Positions 54,808 through 63,146 of a stretch of 64,000 nt of DNA are shown here, in pieces (position 1 is the first letter of the stretch; each line of letters opens with the position of its first letter). The notes under the pieces are model-generated. The model was not told the DNA's origin. It worked only from the letters and a program-made list of their open reading frames with translations, and ran no database searches. The stretch covers positions 124,001-188,000 of the forward strand of contig CANJLW010000002.1 of assembly GCA_947475245.1 (NCBI GenBank), given 5' to 3'. Position numbers and translations under genes: made by a program. The stretch is from Acetobacteraceae bacterium. GTDB lineage: Bacteria > Pseudomonadota > Alphaproteobacteria > Acetobacterales > Acetobacteraceae.

Positions 54808-55046
54808 TTTAACCCGGCGTTAAGGTCTGTGTGGGACTGTCCAGCCGCGGCAATCCCGCCGCGGCTGGAGGAGAGAGTCGATGATCCACATCGAACTTGA
54901 ACTCCGGTGGGGTAAATGGCGGATAACGATCAAAATCGTGATCCGTCGCTAAGCCCAACCGGCCCCGGCGGGTTGTAGAAGCAACTCGCCGGGAGCCCGG
55001 TTTATACCGACAGCGCTCCCGAACGTCCAGCAAAGCGTGCCGCTTG
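54808..55046 (+). repeat. 239-bp tandem unit 3 (hairpin, sORF, hairpin)
   Basis: Third copy, ending near 55043, about 60 bp before the alcohol dehydrogenase start. Hairpin 1 is at 54841-54868 with a perfect 10-bp stem, hairpin 2 at 54964-54993 with loop TAGAAG and one G-U pair in a 12-bp stem. All three loops of hairpin 2 differ (TTAACG, TAAAGG, TAGAAG) while the stems stay paired. Confidence 0.9.
54881..54952 (+). CDS. 23-residue amphipathic peptide, copy 3
   Basis: ATG at 54881 with GGAGGAG upstream, TAA at 54950-54952. It differs from copy 1 by Lys at residue 12 and a synonymous change in codon 2. On the opposite strand a longer open frame (74 codons in units 2 and 3) also crosses the unit, so the coding strand is inferred from the ribosome binding site and the conserved ends. 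Confidence 0.6.
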   Translation: MIHIELELRWGKWRITIKIVIRR

Positions 55047-55105
55047 GCGTCGCCACCGTGTCGGGGGTAGGTTGTCGTCAGGTCAGAAACCGGAGGAACA
55101 ATTCC

Positions 55106-56197
55106 ATGAAAGCAGCGGTCTTTCACGCGGCGCATCAGCCGTTGACGATCGAGGACGTCGAGATCGAGAAACCCAAGCGCCGGGAAGTGCTGCTGCGCAC
55201 GGCGTTCGCCGGGTTGTGCCACTCCGATCTTCATTTCATGGAAGGCCTGTATCCCTATCCGGTTCCGGCCATCCTGGGACACGAAGGGTCCGCGGTGGTC
55301 GAGGCGGTCGGAGAGGACGTCACCTACGTCAAGCCAGGCGATCACGTCATCACCTGCCTCTCGGTGTTCTGCGGCGAGTGCTCGCAATGCACCACCGGGC
55401 ATACAAATCTTTGCGAGAACACCGAGGTGAAGCTGCTTCCCGGCGCCGCCCGCCGGATGAAGTGGAAGGGGCAGACCCTGCATCAGGCCTTCAATCTGTC
55501 GGTGTTCGCCGAACAGATGCTGGTGCATGAACACGCCATCGTGAAGATCAACCCGCAAATCCCGCTCGATATCGCCGCGCTTGTCGGCTGCGGCGTCATG
55601 ACCGGCGTCGGTGCCGTGTTCAACGCGGCCAAGGTCGAGCCCGGCTCCACCGTCGCGGTGGTCGGCTGCGGCGGTATCGGATTGTCGGCGGTGAACGGTG
55701 CCGCGCTGGCCGGCGCGTCGAAGATCATCGCCATCGACACCAATCCGTCAAAGCTCGAAAAAGCCCGGGAAATGGGCGCGACCGACACCATCAACGCGTC
55801 GAACATCGATGTTGTCGCAGCCGTGAAGGACATGACCGAAGGCCAGGGCGTGCCCTATTCGTTCGAGGCCATCGGCCTGAAAGTGACCGCCGAACAATGC
55901 TTCTCGATGCTGCGCCCCGGTGGCGTGGCGACAATCATCGGCATGATCCCCTTCGGTGTGAAAATCGAGTTGCACGGCGCGGACTTCCTGCGCGATCGCA
56001 AGATTCAGGGCACCTCGATGGGCGGTAATCGTTTCCGTGTCGATATGCCGCGCCTGCTCGAACTGTGGCGGCAGGGGCGGCTGAAGCTCGATCACCTGAT
56101 CTCCGGCCATATCAAGCTGGCAGAAATCAACGAGGGCTTCGCGATGCTCAAATCAGGCGCGCCGGTGCGCAACCTGATCGATTTCGGCGTTCGCTGA
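55106..56197 (+). CDS. zinc-dependent alcohol dehydrogenase family protein
   Basis: 363 residues, MDR family. Catalytic zinc residues: GLCHSDLHFMEG (Cys near residue 37) and GHEGSAVVEAVG (His-Glu). The structural zinc cysteines are in CGECSQCTTGHTNLC near residues 92-106. The NAD-binding motif is VVGCGGIGLSAV near 185. The pattern matches class III-like alcohol dehydrogenases with broad substrates. The ribosome site CGGAGGAA precedes the ATG at 55106. It is downstream of the tandem repeats, whose effect on it is unknown. Confidence 0.9.
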   Translation: MKAAVFHAAHQPLTIEDVEIEKPKRREVLLRTAFAGLCHSDLHFMEGLYPYPVPAILGHEGSAVVEAVGEDVTYVKPGDHVITCLSVFCGECSQCTTGHTNLCENTEVKLLPGAARRMKWKGQTLHQAFNLSVFAEQMLVHEHAIVKINPQIPLDIAALVGCGVMTGVGAVFNAAKVEPGSTVAVVGCGGIGLSAVNGAALAGASKIIAIDTNPSKLEKAREMGATDTINASNIDVVAAVKDMTEGQGVPYSFEAIGLKVTAEQCFSMLRPGGVATIIGMIPFGVKIELHGADFLRDRKIQGTSMGGNRFRVDMPRLLELWRQGRLKLDHLISGHIKLAEINEGFAMLKSGAPVRNLIDFGVR

Positions 56198-56206
56198 ACA
56201 CGACAA

Positions 56207-56233
56207 CGGCGGCCGGGTAACCCCCGGTCGCCG
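56207..56233. terminator. hairpin between the alcohol dehydrogenase and paaK genes
   Basis: An 11-bp stem (CGGCGGCCGGG with CCCGGTCGCCG, one G-U pair) and a 5-nt loop lie between the two convergent stops. No T-run is present, so it may be a weak bidirectional terminator. Confidence 0.5.
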
Positions 56234-56255
56234 TATCCGCGCCAAACCAACGCAG

Positions 56256-57551
56256 CTAACTCCCTGACAACCCCCGCCGATCCACGAGCCTGCGCGCTTT
56301 GCCCATCGATCGCTCGACACCACCCGGCGGTTCGATCACCACGCGGGTGCTCAAACCGACAATGTCCTTGATCCGTCCGGCCACCGCCGCGGCCTCCGCC
56401 GCCATGCCGCCTGGAGTATAGGAGTCAGGACGAGCCTCGACGTGGACGGCAACGTCGTCCATGCGGTTGTCGCGGGTCAGAACGATTTGATAATGTCCGG
56501 TCAGCGCGGGGCTTTTCAGCAATTGTTCCTCGATCTGCGTCGGGAACATGTTCACCCCGCGCACGATCACCATATCGTCGGATCGCCCGGTAACCTTCTC
56601 CATCCGCCGCATGCTGCGCGCGGTGCCGGGCAGCAGCCGAGTCAGGTCGCGGGTGCGATAGCGGATCACGGGCATCCCGACCTTGGTCAGCGAGGTAAAC
56701 ACCAACTCCCCGGCCGATCCATCGGGCAGCACGGCACCGGTCTCGGGATCGATCACCTCGGGGTAGAAGTGATCCTCCCAGATATGCAGCCCGTCCTTGG
56801 TTTCCACGCACTCGTTCGCCACGCCGGGGCCCATCACCTCCGACAACCCGTAGATATCCACGGCATCCATCGCGAAGCCGGTTTCGATCTCCGCCCGCAT
56901 CGCGTTCGTCCAGGGTTCCGCGCCGAAGATGCCGATGCGGATCGAAGACTCGCGCGGGTCGATCCCGAGTTTCCGGAACTCATCCAAAATCGCCAGCATA
57001 TAGCTGGGCGTGACCATGACGATGTCGGGCTTGAAGTCGGCGATCAGTTGCACCTGGCGTTCGGTCATGCCGCCGGATACCGGCACGACGGTGCAGCCCA
57101 GGCGCTCCACCCCGTAATGCGCGCCCAGCCCGCCGGTGAACAAGCCGTAGCCATAGGCGACATGCACCATCATGCCCGCCCGCCCGCCGGACGCGTAGAT
57201 GGATCGCGCCATCACATCCGACCAGGTCACGATATCCTCGGCGGTATAGCCGACGACGGTGGGCTTTCCGGTGGTGCCGGACGAAGCGTGCACCCGCGCG
57301 ATCTTTTCCCGCGGGACCGCGAACATGCCGAACGGGTAGTTGGCGCGCAGGTCCTGCTTGGTGGTGAAGGGGAACTTCGCCAAATCCTCCAGCCGCCGGA
57401 AGTCGTCGGGGTGGACACCGGCCGCCGCGAAGCCGGCACGGTAATGCGGCACGTTGTCGTAGGCATGCCGCAACGACCAGGCGAGCCGTTCGGTCTGCAA
57501 CGCGGCGATGGCATCGCGCGACGCGGTTTCGATGGGGTGCAATCCGGCCAT
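56256..57551 (-). CDS. paaK: phenylacetate-CoA ligase
   Basis: 431 residues. The ANL adenylation motif is ARVHASSGTTGKPTVVGYT near residue 88, with GAEPWTNAMRAEIE and DIYGLSEVMGPGVA further on. The C-terminal domain shows RSDDMVIVRGVNMFPTQIEEQLL and ends VERSMGKARRLVDRRG with the catalytic lysine. Length and order match PaaK, which activates phenylacetate with ATP and CoA as the first step of its aerobic catabolism. It is last in the minus-strand trio paaG-paaI-paaK. The ring epoxidase genes (paaABCDE) are not here. Confidence 0.93.
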   Translation of the reverse strand: MAGLHPIETASRDAIAALQTERLAWSLRHAYDNVPHYRAGFAAAGVHPDDFRRLEDLAKFPFTTKQDLRANYPFGMFAVPREKIARVHASSGTTGKPTVVGYTAEDIVTWSDVMARSIYASGGRAGMMVHVAYGYGLFTGGLGAHYGVERLGCTVVPVSGGMTERQVQLIADFKPDIVMVTPSYMLAILDEFRKLGIDPRESSIRIGIFGAEPWTNAMRAEIETGFAMDAVDIYGLSEVMGPGVANECVETKDGLHIWEDHFYPEVIDPETGAVLPDGSAGELVFTSLTKVGMPVIRYRTRDLTRLLPGTARSMRRMEKVTGRSDDMVIVRGVNMFPTQIEEQLLKSPALTGHYQIVLTRDNRMDDVAVHVEARPDSYTPGGMAAEAAAVAGRIKDIVGLSTRVVIEPPGGVERSMGKARRLVDRRGLSGS

Positions 57552-57553
57552 GC

Positions 57554-58015
57554 TCAGTCCTCCGCGAAGAAGCGCTTTCCGATCATGCGCGAATGCCCGC
57601 GCATTTCCGCGACGATGGTGCCGTCGGATCCCGTTACGCGCACGTCGTAAATCCCCGACCGGCCCGCGCGCACGCGTTCCTCCGCGGTTGCCGTCAGGGT
57701 CTCGCCCTGCCGACCCGGTCGCACAAAGGTGATTTCGTTATGATGCGCGACGCAGCGTTCGCCATAGGAATTGCACGCGAAGGCGAAGGCGGAGTCGGCC
57801 AGCGTAAAGATGAACCCGCCGTGGCACAGCCCGTGACCGTTCACCATGTCCGGCCGAACCAACAACGACAGCGTGGCAGATCCGGCGGCGACCGCGCCCA
57901 GCACCATGCCCAGGCCGCGGCTGGCATGATCCTCCGCCCACATCGCCTCCGCGCAGCGATGTGCCAGCGCCTCCGCGCAACGATATGCCAGCGCATCCGC
58001 CTCGTCGCCGGGCAT
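57554..58015 (-). CDS. paaI: hydroxyphenylacetyl-CoA thioesterase PaaI
   Basis: 153 residues with the hotdog PaaI signature NGHGLCHGGFIFTLADSAFAFACNSYG near residues 59-85 and a VRPGRQGETLTATAEERVRAGR segment. PaaI releases dead-end CoA esters that accumulate in the phenylacetate pathway. The N terminus carries a tandem repeat (ALAYRCAE-ALAHRCAE) from a 24-bp duplication. Its start overlaps the paaG stop and it is 2 bp from paaK. Confidence 0.9.
   Translation of the reverse strand: MPGDEADALAYRCAEALAHRCAEAMWAEDHASRGLGMVLGAVAAGSATLSLLVRPDMVNGHGLCHGGFIFTLADSAFAFACNSYGERCVAHHNEITFVRPGRQGETLTATAEERVRAGRSGIYDVRVTGSDGTIVAEMRGHSRMIGKRFFAED
57945..58001. repeat. 24-bp tandem duplication inside paaI
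   Basis: Two near-identical 24-bp copies (57945-57968 and 57969-57992, two differences) and a 9-bp partial third lie in the 5' part of paaI, keeping the frame and repeating an eight-residue block. Confidence 0.7.
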
Positions 58016-58803
58016 CAGGCGCCCCGGAACACGGGCGGGCGCTTTTCCTGGAACGCGCGCACACCTTCGGCGAAGTCGGCGGATCGGCCGGCCTCGCCTT
58101 GCAGCCGAGCCTCGAGGTCGAGTTGGGCGGAGAGGGAGTTGGTGCCGGCGGCGGCGAACATGGTCTTCATCCCGGCCAGCGCGGCGGATGGCGCGGTGGC
58201 GAGCTTCGCGGTCATCGCGGCGGCTTCACCCATCAGGGCAGCGTCGTCGACGGCTTTCCAGATCATGCCCCAGGCTTCGGCGCGGTCCGCGTCGATCGCG
58301 TCGCCCAGCATCGCCAGCGCGCGGGCGCGGGCTTCGCCGACGGTGTGGGTCAGGAAGAAGCTGGCGCCGGAATCCGGCACCAGGCCGATCTTGACGAAGG
58401 CTTGCACGAATTTGGCCGATCGCGCGGCGAGCACGATGTCGCAGGCCAGCGCGAAGCTGGCCCCGGCACCGGCGGCGACCCCGTTCACCGCGCAGACCAC
58501 GGGCAGGCGGGATGCGCGGATGCGGCGCACGACTTCGTGATGCCAGGTGCCGGCGAGTTTTTCCAGGTCGGGCGGGCCGTTGGGGCCCGGGGTGACGTCG
58601 GGGCCGAGTTCCTGCCCGGCACAGAACCCGCGTCCGGCACCGGTCAGCAGCAGCGCGCGGACGGAGGCATCTTGTTCGGCGGCGGTCAGTTCGGCCAGCA
58701 GACGATCGAGCATGGCCGCATTCACCGCGTTCAGCTTTTCCGGGCGATTGAGGACGATGGCGCGCCAGCCGTCATGGTGTTCGGTGCGGATATCGTCGGT
58801 CAT
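58015..58803 (-). CDS. paaG: enoyl-CoA hydratase/isomerase family, PaaG-like
   Basis: 262 residues from an ATG at 58803 with GGGAGG upstream. Crotonase features: LLLTGAGRGFCAGQELGP near residue 52 for the oxyanion hole, and VNGVAAGAGASFALACDIVLA near 107, with KIGLVPDSGASFFLTHTVG. The Asp in LVPDSG fits PaaG, the 1,2-epoxyphenylacetyl-CoA isomerase, rather than a typical hydratase Glu pair. It heads paaG-paaI-paaK, whose order supports it. Confidence 0.85.
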   Translation of the reverse strand: MTDDIRTEHHDGWRAIVLNRPEKLNAVNAAMLDRLLAELTAAEQDASVRALLLTGAGRGFCAGQELGPDVTPGPNGPPDLEKLAGTWHHEVVRRIRASRLPVVCAVNGVAAGAGASFALACDIVLAARSAKFVQAFVKIGLVPDSGASFFLTHTVGEARARALAMLGDAIDADRAEAWGMIWKAVDDAALMGEAAAMTAKLATAPSAALAGMKTMFAAAGTNSLSAQLDLEARLQGEAGRSADFAEGVRAFQEKRPPVFRGA

Positions 58804-58904
58804 GCGGGCCTCCCTGCTGTTCCCCGCAGTTTGGCATGAAGCTTTGGCGTTGTCGCGACCTCGCGGCGATTGGCGGGCGGGGTGCGATCCTGTATGCACA
58901 AACC

Positions 58905-58946
58905 ATGAACGACAGCCCCGCTTCCGTCGCCGCCGCCCGCGCATGA
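58905..58946 (+). other. possible 13-codon upstream ORF before tsaC
   Basis: ATG at 58905 reads 13 codons to a TGA that overlaps the tsaC ATG (ATGA). It could couple translation, but it has no ribosome site and the codon use is ordinary GC-rich. Low support. Confidence 0.25.
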
Positions 58947-59935
58947 CCCAACGCCTGGAAAATGCCGCGCTGGGCATGGCGCACGCCGCCGCGTTGTTGC
59001 GCGCCGGCGGGCTGGTCGCCTTCGGCACGGAAACCGTCTACGGCCTGGGGGCCGACGCCACCGACGATCGCGCGGTCGCCGGGATCTTCGCCGCCAAGGG
59101 AAGACCCAGCTTCAATCCCCTGATCGCGCATTACCCCGACGCGGCGTCCGCCTTCGCGCATGTGATCGCCACCGACCATGCACAATGCCTCGCGACGGTA
59201 TTCTGGCCGGGGCCGCTGACGCTGGTGCTGCCGCGCCGCGGGGATTGCCCGGTCTCCTTGCTGGCAAGCGCGGGGCTGGCGACGCTCGCGGTGCGCGTGC
59301 CGTCCAATACCGCCGCGCGCGACCTGCTGCGTCTCGCCGATCGCCCGATCGCCGCGCCTTCGGCCAATCGCTCCGGCCAGATCAGCCCGACCACGGCGGA
59401 TCATGTGGCGGCGGAACTCGACGGCCGGATCGACGCCATCCTGGATTGCGGCCCCTGTCCGGTCGGGGTCGAGTCCACCGTGCTCGACCTGTCCGGCGAT
59501 CGCCCGACGCTGCTGCGTCCCGGCGGCGTCACAATAGAAGCGATCGAGGCGCTGATCGGACCGGTGCAACGACTTCCGGCGCATGGTCAGGCCAACGACG
59601 GACAGGCCCTGCCGTCGCCGGGATTAATGGCATCGCACTACGCGCCCAACCTGCCGGTGCGCCTGCACGCTCGAACGGTGGCGGGGCACGAGGCGCTTTT
59701 GGCATTCGGGCCGCCGCTGCCCGGTGCCGGGGCGCTGTATCAACTCAGTGTCGCGGCCGATCCGACGGAAGCAGCGGCGAATCTCTTCGCCGGCCTGCGC
59801 GCGCTCGACGCGATCGGCGCGCGCCTGGGGCTGAGCGCGATCGCGGTCATGCCCATCCCCGATGCCGGGCTGGGTCTGGCGATCAACGACCGGCTGAACC
59901 GATCCGCCGCGCCCCGGCCTATGCGGCCCGCGTGA
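58943..59935 (+). CDS. L-threonylcarbamoyladenylate synthase (Sua5/TsaC)
   Basis: 330 residues. The YrdC domain shows GGLVAFGTETVYGLGADA and AAKGRPSFNPLIAHY, with the K-R-S-N motif, then PGPLTLVLPRR, ANRSGQISPTTADHV and STVLDLSG. A C-terminal Sua5 domain follows from about residue 215 (LPSPGLMASHYAPNLPVRL). It makes threonylcarbamoyl-AMP for the t6A37 modification of ANN-decoding tRNAs. Start at 58943; no clear Shine-Dalgarno. Its 3' end overlaps the hyuA-like stop by 17 bp. Confidence 0.9.
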   Translation: MTQRLENAALGMAHAAALLRAGGLVAFGTETVYGLGADATDDRAVAGIFAAKGRPSFNPLIAHYPDAASAFAHVIATDHAQCLATVFWPGPLTLVLPRRGDCPVSLLASAGLATLAVRVPSNTAARDLLRLADRPIAAPSANRSGQISPTTADHVAAELDGRIDAILDCGPCPVGVESTVLDLSGDRPTLLRPGGVTIEAIEALIGPVQRLPAHGQANDGQALPSPGLMASHYAPNLPVRLHARTVAGHEALLAFGPPLPGAGALYQLSVAADPTEAAANLFAGLRALDAIGARLGLSAIAVMPIPDAGLGLAINDRLNRSAAPRPMRPA

Positions 59936-61994
59936 TCCGCAGGTAACCCATCTCATCCACCAGGGCGCGCCATCCCGGTGGAATGACCGTCGTTGAATCG
60001 AGTGCTTCGACGATCGCCGGGCCGGGAATCGCGGTGCCGGGCGTCAGGCCGTTGCGCCAATGGACCGGCGTGGCGGTGAAGCCGGTGGCGGGGAACCACA
60101 CGTCGCGCGTGCGCACCTTCTGCTGAGCCGGATCGGCCCGCTGAGTCAGCGTCAGGTCGGGCAGCCGCCCCAGCGCGGTCATACGCAGATTGACCAGTTG
60201 CACCGGTTCGGTCGGATTGGCATGGCCGTAGGTCTGCTTGTGCCGCTCGTGGAACAACGCCGCCAGCGCGTCGAGCGTGTCGCGACCGATCGGGCCATCG
60301 CCGATCGGGATCGTCAATTCATACGCCTGCCGCCGGTAGCGCACATCCGCCTGCCGGACCAAAGCGCGCCGGGACTGCGGCACATTCGCGGCTTCCAGCA
60401 TCGCGGTGCCGGATGTTTCCATCGCGGCAAAGGCATCGGCGACGCGCGCCGGATCGACCTTGGCCAGATCGGTATAAAGTGTGCGGGAATAGTCGCGCTT
60501 CAGATCGCTCGCGACCAGCCCCAGGGCGGAGAACGCACCCGGCGCGGGGGGAATGATGACCTCGGGGATCGCCAGTTCCTCGGCCAGCGCGACGGCATGC
60601 ACCGGCCCCGCGCCGCCGAAGGCGATCAGGGCGAATTCGCGCGGGTCCAGGCCGCGTTCAACGGAAACGATCCGCAGCGCCTGCGCCATGTTGCTGTTGA
60701 CGATTTCGACGATGCGCGCCGCCGCGTCGGCGATCGACAGCCCGTAATGATCGGCGATGCCGGTCTTGATCGCGCGTTCCGCCGCCGGCAGGTCGATCGG
60801 CAGGCCGCCGCCCAGCAGGGCCGAACGATCCAGCCAGCCCAGGATGACATTGGCGTCGGTCACCGTCGGGCGCGTGCCGCCGGCGCCATAGGCGGCGGGG
60901 CCGGGATCGGCGCCGGCGCTGTGCGGCCCGACCTTCAACGCCCCGCCAGGATCGACCCAGGCGATGGAGCCGCCGCCGGCGCTGACCTCCGCCAGGTCGA
61001 TCACCGGCACCCGGATCGGATGGCCGGTGCCGTGCATCCAACGCTTGGCATTGGCCGCGCCGCCGACCTCATACTCCGCCGTGACGGCGATTTCCCCTTC
61101 GACGATGACGCTGGCCTTGGCGGTCGTGCCGCCCATGTCGAACGAGATCAGATTGGGTCGACCCAGTTGCCGCCCGGCCAGCGCCGCGGCGATTACGCCG
61201 GCGGCCGGGCCGGATTCGACCGCCATGGCGGGCATGCGCAGCCCCTCGGCAATGTCGAACACACCGCCCGACGATCCCATGACATGCAAGGCGGGCAACC
61301 CGAGCGCCGTCGTCGCGCGCGACAGCCGATCAAGATAGCCGGCGAGCAACGGCCCGACATAGGCGCAGACCGCCGTCGTGCTGGCCCGCTCGAACTCGCG
61401 GATTTCCGGCAGCACCTCGCACGACAGGAACACGCCGACATCGGGCAGTTCGGCGCGCAGGATTTCGCCGACCCGACGTTCATGCGCGTCGTTCAGGAAC
61501 GAGAACAGGAACGACACCGCGACGGTTTGCAGGTTGGCGTCGCGGATGGCCTGAATGATCGGGATCAGGTCCTCTTCGACCAGGGCGGTGACGACGGCAC
61601 CCTGCGCGTCGATGCGCTCCGTGACCTCAAACCTATGGCGGCGGGGCACCAGCACGCCCGGCCCGTCCTGGAACAGATCGTACAGGTCGGGGCGGGAGGA
61701 ACGGCGCAGTTCCAGAATGTCGCGGAAGCCGCGCGTGGCGATGAAGCCGGTGCGCGCGCCTTTTTGCTCCAGCAGGGCGTTGGTGACGACAGTGGTGGCG
61801 TGCGCCAGCAGCGCGACGTCGGCGGCGGCGATGCTGTTCTGGCTCAACCCCGCGGTGATGCCGTCGATGACCCCCTGGCCGAAGTCCTTGGGGGTGGTGA
61901 GCACCTTGGCAATGCCGATGCGGCCGGTTTCCTCCTCCACCATCGCGACGTCGGTGAAGGTTCCGCCAATGTCGATGCCGATCCGCCAGGCCAT
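59919..61994 (-). CDS. hydantoinase/oxoprolinase A-type subunit (HyuA-like)
   Basis: 691 residues from an ATG at 61994 with AGGGG upstream. N-terminal RIGIDIGGTFTDVAMVEE is the ATP-binding phosphate loop of the ASKHA-like domain, with THATTVVTNALLE-type LLAHATTVVTNALLEQKGA and SFDMGGTTAKASVIVEGE later, and FGGAGPVHAVALAEEL. Such proteins hydrolyse N-methylhydantoin or 5-oxoproline with ATP and normally pair with a HyuB subunit. No hyuB is adjacent in this window, so the partner lies elsewhere or is lost. A TAA/TGA overlap with tsaC is convergent. Confidence 0.88.
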   Translation of the reverse strand: MAWRIGIDIGGTFTDVAMVEEETGRIGIAKVLTTPKDFGQGVIDGITAGLSQNSIAAADVALLAHATTVVTNALLEQKGARTGFIATRGFRDILELRRSSRPDLYDLFQDGPGVLVPRRHRFEVTERIDAQGAVVTALVEEDLIPIIQAIRDANLQTVAVSFLFSFLNDAHERRVGEILRAELPDVGVFLSCEVLPEIREFERASTTAVCAYVGPLLAGYLDRLSRATTALGLPALHVMGSSGGVFDIAEGLRMPAMAVESGPAAGVIAAALAGRQLGRPNLISFDMGGTTAKASVIVEGEIAVTAEYEVGGAANAKRWMHGTGHPIRVPVIDLAEVSAGGGSIAWVDPGGALKVGPHSAGADPGPAAYGAGGTRPTVTDANVILGWLDRSALLGGGLPIDLPAAERAIKTGIADHYGLSIADAAARIVEIVNSNMAQALRIVSVERGLDPREFALIAFGGAGPVHAVALAEELAIPEVIIPPAPGAFSALGLVASDLKRDYSRTLYTDLAKVDPARVADAFAAMETSGTAMLEAANVPQSRRALVRQADVRYRRQAYELTIPIGDGPIGRDTLDALAALFHERHKQTYGHANPTEPVQLVNLRMTALGRLPDLTLTQRADPAQQKVRTRDVWFPATGFTATPVHWRNGLTPGTAIPGPAIVEALDSTTVIPPGWRALVDEMGYLRITRAA

Positions 61995-62075
61995 GAAACC
62001 ACCCCTATGCTGTGCCGCCATCGTTGCCCATCGCGCAGGCGAGAGCAACGACGAACAGCAGCGATCGGGGTGGGA

Positions 62076-62966
62076 TCAGGCGTGTTGCGGCACGGTGTTC
62101 AGAAGCTGGCGCAGACGCGCGGCGCCGGTCTGGCCCTTCATCGCCTCTCGCCAACTGGCTTCCGCGACGCGCTGATGCGCGGCGATGGCTTCGTCGGCAC
62201 CGGTGATCATCGCCACGCCGGTGTGGGAGCTGGGATGGGTGTCGGTGCGGAACGGGTTGATCGACAGGCTGACCCGATCGCGGGCGCGCAGGATTTTGAA
62301 GGCGGCGCTGGGTTCGGCACCGGCGAGCAGGCCGAATTGCAGCCCCATCGGCTCGGTTTCCATCAGGTTCGCGATATTCTCGATCTCCGACACCGCGACG
62401 TCGCGGCAGACCCGGCGCACCCGGTCCGATACCTGGATACCGCCGGCCACGCCGGTTTCCAGCAAGCGCCGGACAGACGGCAGGGAGATCATCGCGATGA
62501 TGCCGGGACGGCGCATCGCGTACATGCGTTTACGCGCGGCCAGAATGCCCAGCACCTGTTCGGCCATGCTGCGCATTGCCATGCGTTCGCCGCCGGCGGC
62601 ATCGGCGGCTTCGTCGAAGGCTTCTCCCAACGCGGAGTCATAGGCATCGGACGTCGTCAGGTAGCAGAGCGGCCCGAACAGTTGCAGGATCTGATCGGCC
62701 GACTCCTCGATCTGGCGGGTGCGCTCGAAATAACCGATCGGGCGGTTGTAGTATTCGACGCCGATGCCCAGCAGGGACAGCGGAGAAATCTTGAGCAGTT
62801 CGGCAAGCCGCTTGATGGTATCGAGCTTGATGACCTCGCCTTTTTCATACCGATACAAGGCGGCACGGGAGACGCCGAGTCGCGCGGCGATCTCCTCGGC
62901 CCGCAGGCCGGATTCCAACCGATAGGCGCGCAATTGCTGCCCGATTTCGGTAAAACGCATAGACAT
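62076..62966 (-). CDS. XRE family transcriptional regulator
   Basis: 296 residues. An N-terminal helix-turn-helix at about 8-62 (IGQQLRAYRLESGLRAEEIAARLGVSRAALYRYEKGE) is of Cro/CI type. The C-terminal part (about 65-296) has no recognised ligand domain but looks like a helical effector region (RPGIIAMISLPSVRRLLETGV). It lies between a reductase gene and hyuA on the same strand, so it may regulate one or both. Some such proteins bind aromatic or amino-acid effectors, but the inducer cannot be told. Confidence 0.85.
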   Translation of the reverse strand: MSMRFTEIGQQLRAYRLESGLRAEEIAARLGVSRAALYRYEKGEVIKLDTIKRLAELLKISPLSLLGIGVEYYNRPIGYFERTRQIEESADQILQLFGPLCYLTTSDAYDSALGEAFDEAADAAGGERMAMRSMAEQVLGILAARKRMYAMRRPGIIAMISLPSVRRLLETGVAGGIQVSDRVRRVCRDVAVSEIENIANLMETEPMGLQFGLLAGAEPSAAFKILRARDRVSLSINPFRTDTHPSSHTGVAMITGADEAIAAHQRVAEASWREAMKGQTGAARLRQLLNTVPQHA

Positions 62967-63146
62967 ATTCGGCCCTTCCCCAGCGCCGTGTGAATAAAGC
63001 GTCGCCCCCGACGCACGCCCCGTCCTGACCTATGTCAAAACCAGTCTCAGAACCTGGGCGATAGCGTCACCTTATGCCGCGAGGCGTCGTAAATTCAACC
63101 CTTTTTCATGCCATGCGACTGAATCCCAGAAACCGATTCGAAAGAA

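Noticed and set aside
54330-55046. CRISPR array, rRNA-like or IS element
   Set aside because: The units are long direct repeats with no spacers, there is no transposase and no terminal inverted repeats.
60060-62993. 977-codon open frame on the plus strand opposite hyuA and the XRE gene
   Set aside because: It spans two well-supported minus-strand genes with clear domains, and its protein has no family pattern; a shadow.
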